Below are positions 61,593 to 64,000 of a stretch of DNA of 64,000 bases, piece after piece (the stretch's first letter is position 1; the number at the start of each line of letters is the position of its first letter). Source of the DNA: Bradyrhizobium huanghuaihaiense. GTDB lineage: Bacteria > Pseudomonadota > Alphaproteobacteria > Rhizobiales > Xanthobacteraceae. The notes beneath the pieces were generated by a model that made no database searches, had not been told where the DNA came from, and worked only from the letters and a program-made list of their open reading frames with translations. The stretch lies in NCBI RefSeq assembly GCF_007830635.1, contig NZ_VLLA01000001.1, positions 715,868-779,867 of the forward strand, written 5' to 3'. The translations under genes were made by a program, and so were the position numbers.

Positions 61593-61961
61593 TCAGACGT
61601 CCTTCGCCGTCGCCGAGGCATTCCGCCCTTTCAGCGGCGGCACCAGCAATTCGGCAACAGCAACCCCGAGCGCCTTGGCGAGGCTCTCGATCGCCACGAT
61701 CGTGGGATTGGAGCGCCGATTTTCGATAAGACTGATGGCGTTCTGGTCTACCCTGGCTTCGCGCGCCAGGGTGTCCTGACTCCAGCCGCGCAGCTTGCGC
61801 AGACGCTTAAGATTGGCAGCGAGCGTGCGTATAGCCACCGATTTCCGCGCCGGGAATCTGTCTTTGAAGGGCTTCTGCTCTTTCTCTTGGGCCACGCGCG
61901 CGATCGATCGGTCGTTAGTGTTAACCACGATGATAGACGCATCGCATGAGATGACAAACAT
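61593..61961 (-). CDS. XRE-family helix-turn-helix regulator
   Basis: 122 residues from M-F-V-I-S-C. A single HTH_3 domain occupies about 48-105: L-K-R-L-R-K-L-R-G-W-S-Q-D-T-L-A, V-D-Q-N-A-I-S-L-I-E-N and P-T-I-V-A-I-E-S-L-A-K-A-L-G. The N-terminal 40 residues are basic and unlike other members; starts nearer the domain are possible. Likely a DNA-binding repressor; target unknown. Confidence 0.8.
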   Translation of the reverse strand: MFVISCDASIIVVNTNDRSIARVAQEKEQKPFKDRFPARKSVAIRTLAANLKRLRKLRGWSQDTLAREARVDQNAISLIENRRSNPTIVAIESLAKALGVAVAELLVPPLKGRNASATAKDV

Positions 61962-62587
61962 TTTCCTCTTCGAGATCGAAGCGTGGTTCACCAAGGAGGA
62001 GGTGTCTTTCGCCGGCCGTCGGCTTGCCCGCGTGGCATGGCCCGACCACAGGTGGGAATGCGCGTCACTGCGACCCGAGAACGGTCGTTCGATGAATCGA
62101 CCTCCAAGGACCTCGATGCGCGGCAAGTGATCTCGCCAGGCGCAGGTGGAATCGCCCGCGCTCTTCGAGCGGTCGGTGGGCGCAGGCTGGCTGTACCGAC
62201 TCGCACGCGCGATGCGACCGGTTTGTAACTGGAGGGAGGCGAGTCCCTACGGGCTGACGCTGTCCCGGTCAAGCTGTCCTGGTCGGTCACTGTCTACGAT
62301 GCCGGGACGCGCTCCGAGATCGCCACCGTCATGCCGCGATTAGACGAGCGGCCGCCTTCGACGGAAACTGGAGACCCACCAACTTCGCAGAAGTGAAATG
62401 AGTAAGGCCGAAGGAAGCAAATGAGGGGTTTGTTCTGGATTTAATCGCTCGACGACAGTGGCTTCGGGCGGGGCTGCCACCAAACATCGATCAAATTCAG
62501 TAATTGACCCCGGTTGGAGTGTCTTGGACGCCGCCGATCCACTGGCCGTAGACCGTCCCGGCGGGAAAGCCGTCCCCGTCCTGGATA
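61962..62587. other. Gene-poor decayed stretch
   Basis: 626 bases between the XRE gene and the serine recombinase stop. Short frames exist, for instance plus-strand L-S-W-S-V-T-V-Y-D-A-G-T-R-S near 62277 and minus-strand D-G-D-G-F-P-A-G-T-V-Y-G near 62560, which look like debris of coding sequence. No complete gene is supported. Confidence 0.35.
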
Positions 62588-63532
62588 TCAGGCAGCGGTC
62601 CGTTCGCCGGCATGACACTTCTGAACAGCGTCGAATACTTCGGCCGCCACGATCGGCTCGTGTCGCCCTTTGGCGATTTTCCATTCCGCGCGGGGCTTAA
62701 GGACCCGCATACATGCTCCGGTAGTTGCGTCTTCGAACGTTTCGTACATGCCGCAGATGACAAGGCCCGTGTAGGTCATGTCGTGCAGCACGCCGCAAAT
62801 GCCGTCCTCCGACAGCATCGTCACGTTCCATTTTCCTCCGCGAGGCGATGGGACGCAAATCTCGTTCAGCTCTTTCACGATCGCCGACAGGGACGGTCCG
62901 GCGAGGTAGGAGTGGTAGATCCTGCTGACGATGCGCGCCTCTTCAAGACAGATTTTCAGAATACCGTTTTGCCCGGCGGCCCGATCCACGTCGTATCCGT
63001 ATGGCGGACGGCCGATATGGCGACCGTCCTTGTTCATGGCTTCGTGCCTGCGCACGGTTCGGCTACGCCGGTCGTCAAGCCCCAAACCGGCGACCATCTG
63101 CAGCGCGACGGCCATCATATTCGTAATCCGGCCGATAGTGGTCGTCCAAACCTCGACGCCGTAACGCTCGGCCAAGCCGATCAACTCGGCGAGGTCGGAG
63201 TGCCTCCGGCTCAAACGACTCGGCTCCGTCGCCAGCACGACGTCGACCTGACCGTCGCGCATGGCTTGTTCGATCTGCCGGAGCGCCGGCCGCTTGCGCA
63301 GCGTCCTGCCGCCCTGGGAGTCGATGACCTTGCCCGCCGCGACCCAGCCCTTTTGGTTCGAGCTGTACTCGGCCATAATGATCATCTGATCCTCGATCGA
63401 GATATCGTACGGTTTGTTCGAGGTGCTGGCATAGAAAATGACACGTACGGCCCTCGCGTACTGCGGGCTCCGTTCGGTCAACAGTTCACCCTTGCCATTA
63501 TTTGCCGAATTCGCCGTTTCAGGTTTGGTCAT
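62588..63532 (-). CDS. Serine recombinase/resolvase, short and with altered motifs
   Basis: 314 residues from an ATG preceded by GAAGGA. Catalytic N-terminal domain: V-R-V-I-F-Y-A-S-T-S, I-S-I-E-D-Q, R-P-A-L-R-Q-I-E-Q-A-M, V-V-L-A-T-E-P-S-R-L-S-R. In active enzymes the first motif is Y-A-R-V-S; the serine is kept but the Arg is Ser here. A recombinase domain follows (H-I-G-R-P-P-Y-G-Y-D, then M-L-S-E-D-G-I-C-G-V-L-H). Large serine recombinases are about 450-550 residues, so the C-terminal zinc/coiled-coil region is missing. It may be a truncated mobile-element remnant. Confidence 0.75.
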   Translation of the reverse strand: MTKPETANSANNGKGELLTERSPQYARAVRVIFYASTSNKPYDISIEDQMIIMAEYSSNQKGWVAAGKVIDSQGGRTLRKRPALRQIEQAMRDGQVDVVLATEPSRLSRRHSDLAELIGLAERYGVEVWTTTIGRITNMMAVALQMVAGLGLDDRRSRTVRRHEAMNKDGRHIGRPPYGYDVDRAAGQNGILKICLEEARIVSRIYHSYLAGPSLSAIVKELNEICVPSPRGGKWNVTMLSEDGICGVLHDMTYTGLVICGMYETFEDATTGACMRVLKPRAEWKIAKGRHEPIVAAEVFDAVQKCHAGERTAA

Positions 63533-63699
63533 CACTGCAATCCTTCTCAGAACTTTCGCTTGTTCGACGGCGCTTCCAGTATCGAGCTTTCGGGTGCCTA
63601 ACCTTCCGGCCAAACTTTAATTCTCGCCTACCGTCCCTACGAGTTCGCCGGACTGCTTAAGTTTCGGTTGCCCGGACGTGGTTAGCCTTCCGTGAAGGG

Positions 63700-63957
63700 C
63701 TATGATTTGATCGATTCCGCACGAGATATCGCCGTCGGTCCGGGCAACGCTCGATCCGAACGAAGCTTTTGAGTCCGCCGCCGGACCTCTCCGTCGACCG
63801 CCGCAAGCGCCATGACAGCCAAGACGCTCCGCAGCAGTTGCTCTCGCTCGGGCGAAAGGGGGTGCGGTGTTTCGATCTTCTTCCGCTCGAGTCGGTGTGC
63901 ATCGGTGCCTTCTCGGTTTTCCGCTACCTTTCGGTCCCCGGCTTCATAATTATCCAT
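63700..63957 (-). CDS. Small hypothetical protein
   Basis: 85 residues with AGGAG 6 bases before the ATG. Charged N-terminus, then S-P-E-R-E-Q-L-L-R-S-V-L-A-V-M-A-L-A-A-V-D-G, an amphipathic helix. No known family recognised. A frame on the opposite strand covers the same bases but has no comparable ribosome-binding site. Confidence 0.45.
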   Translation of the reverse strand: MDNYEAGDRKVAENREGTDAHRLERKKIETPHPLSPEREQLLRSVLAVMALAAVDGEVRRRTQKLRSDRALPGPTAISRAESIKS

Positions 63958-64000
63958 TGTGCTCTCCTGCGTTGCTGTTCGTGGTCGACGCCATAGGCAG

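Noticed and set aside
22524..64000. CRISPR array beside the PIWI-RE operon
   Set aside because: No regularly spaced direct repeats were seen anywhere in the island, so guides for the system, if any, are not supplied by an array in this window.
22524..64000. Conjugation or plasmid replication genes that would make this an ICE
   Set aside because: No relaxase, type IV secretion or replication initiator motif was recognised in the window; they may lie to the right.

Overview
The window looks like an alphaproteobacterial chromosome of the Bradyrhizobium type. The evidence is high GC content, the conserved gene neighbourhood rplU-rpmA / obgE / proB-proA-nadD-rsfS-rlmH / envC-ctpA / polysaccharide deacetylase / rppH, and several copies of long inverted intergenic repeats typical of that group. 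The genus is an inference; no rRNA or other marker is present.

Region 1 (1 to about 22.5 kb) is core chromosome. Most genes lie on the minus strand: two tandem RppH-type Nudix hydrolases, a divergent polysaccharide deacetylase, CtpA and an EnvC-like activator (overlapping genes), RlmH, RsfS, NadD, ProA, ProB, ObgE, a Clp-N/ClpS fusion, a MaoC-type protein, a GNAT acetyltransferase, L27 and L21. Plus-strand additions are a ParDE module between proB and proA, a TctC-type binding protein, a DMT transporter and a ROK-family protein. An epoxide-hydrolase-like gene precedes tRNA-Ser(CGA).

Region 2 (22.5 to at least 64 kb) is a genomic island inserted at tRNA-Ser(CGA). It starts with a tyrosine integrase, followed by a tight plus-strand string of small unknown genes. 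These fall into two expanded paralogous families plus a resolvase-like protein that lacks the catalytic serine. A second, longer tyrosine integrase closes this block.

Region 3 (30.5 to 44.5 kb) is a leftward operon: a small Lys/Ala-rich protein, AddB-like nuclease, AddA-like helicase-nuclease, then DUF6361, phospholipase-D-like and SF2 helicase genes. A BrxR/CapW-like WYL regulator is transcribed divergently from it. It looks like a DNA-processing defence locus.

Region 4 (44.5 to 60.9 kb) is the most interesting part. It is a leftward operon encoding a PD-(D/E)XK endonuclease, a DinG-type helicase, a giant protein of about 3,082 residues and an ATPase/HEPN-like/polynucleotide-kinase-like protein, with a second WYL regulator divergent from it. 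The first three match the predicted prokaryotic PIWI-RE (pPIWI-RE) RNA-guided restriction module. Here the PIWI-RE protein is fused in frame to about 2,100 residues of helical, coiled-coil and AAA-type ATPase sequence, and the fourth gene starts 4 bases after the giant gene's stop. Together they suggest an enlarged pPIWI-RE system with built-in ATPase control and a possible RNA-acting effector.

Region 5 (60.9 to 64 kb) is a decayed edge: a frameshifted DEDDh exonuclease pseudogene, an XRE regulator, a shortened serine recombinase with altered active-site motifs, and one small unknown gene. The right end of the island is not seen.
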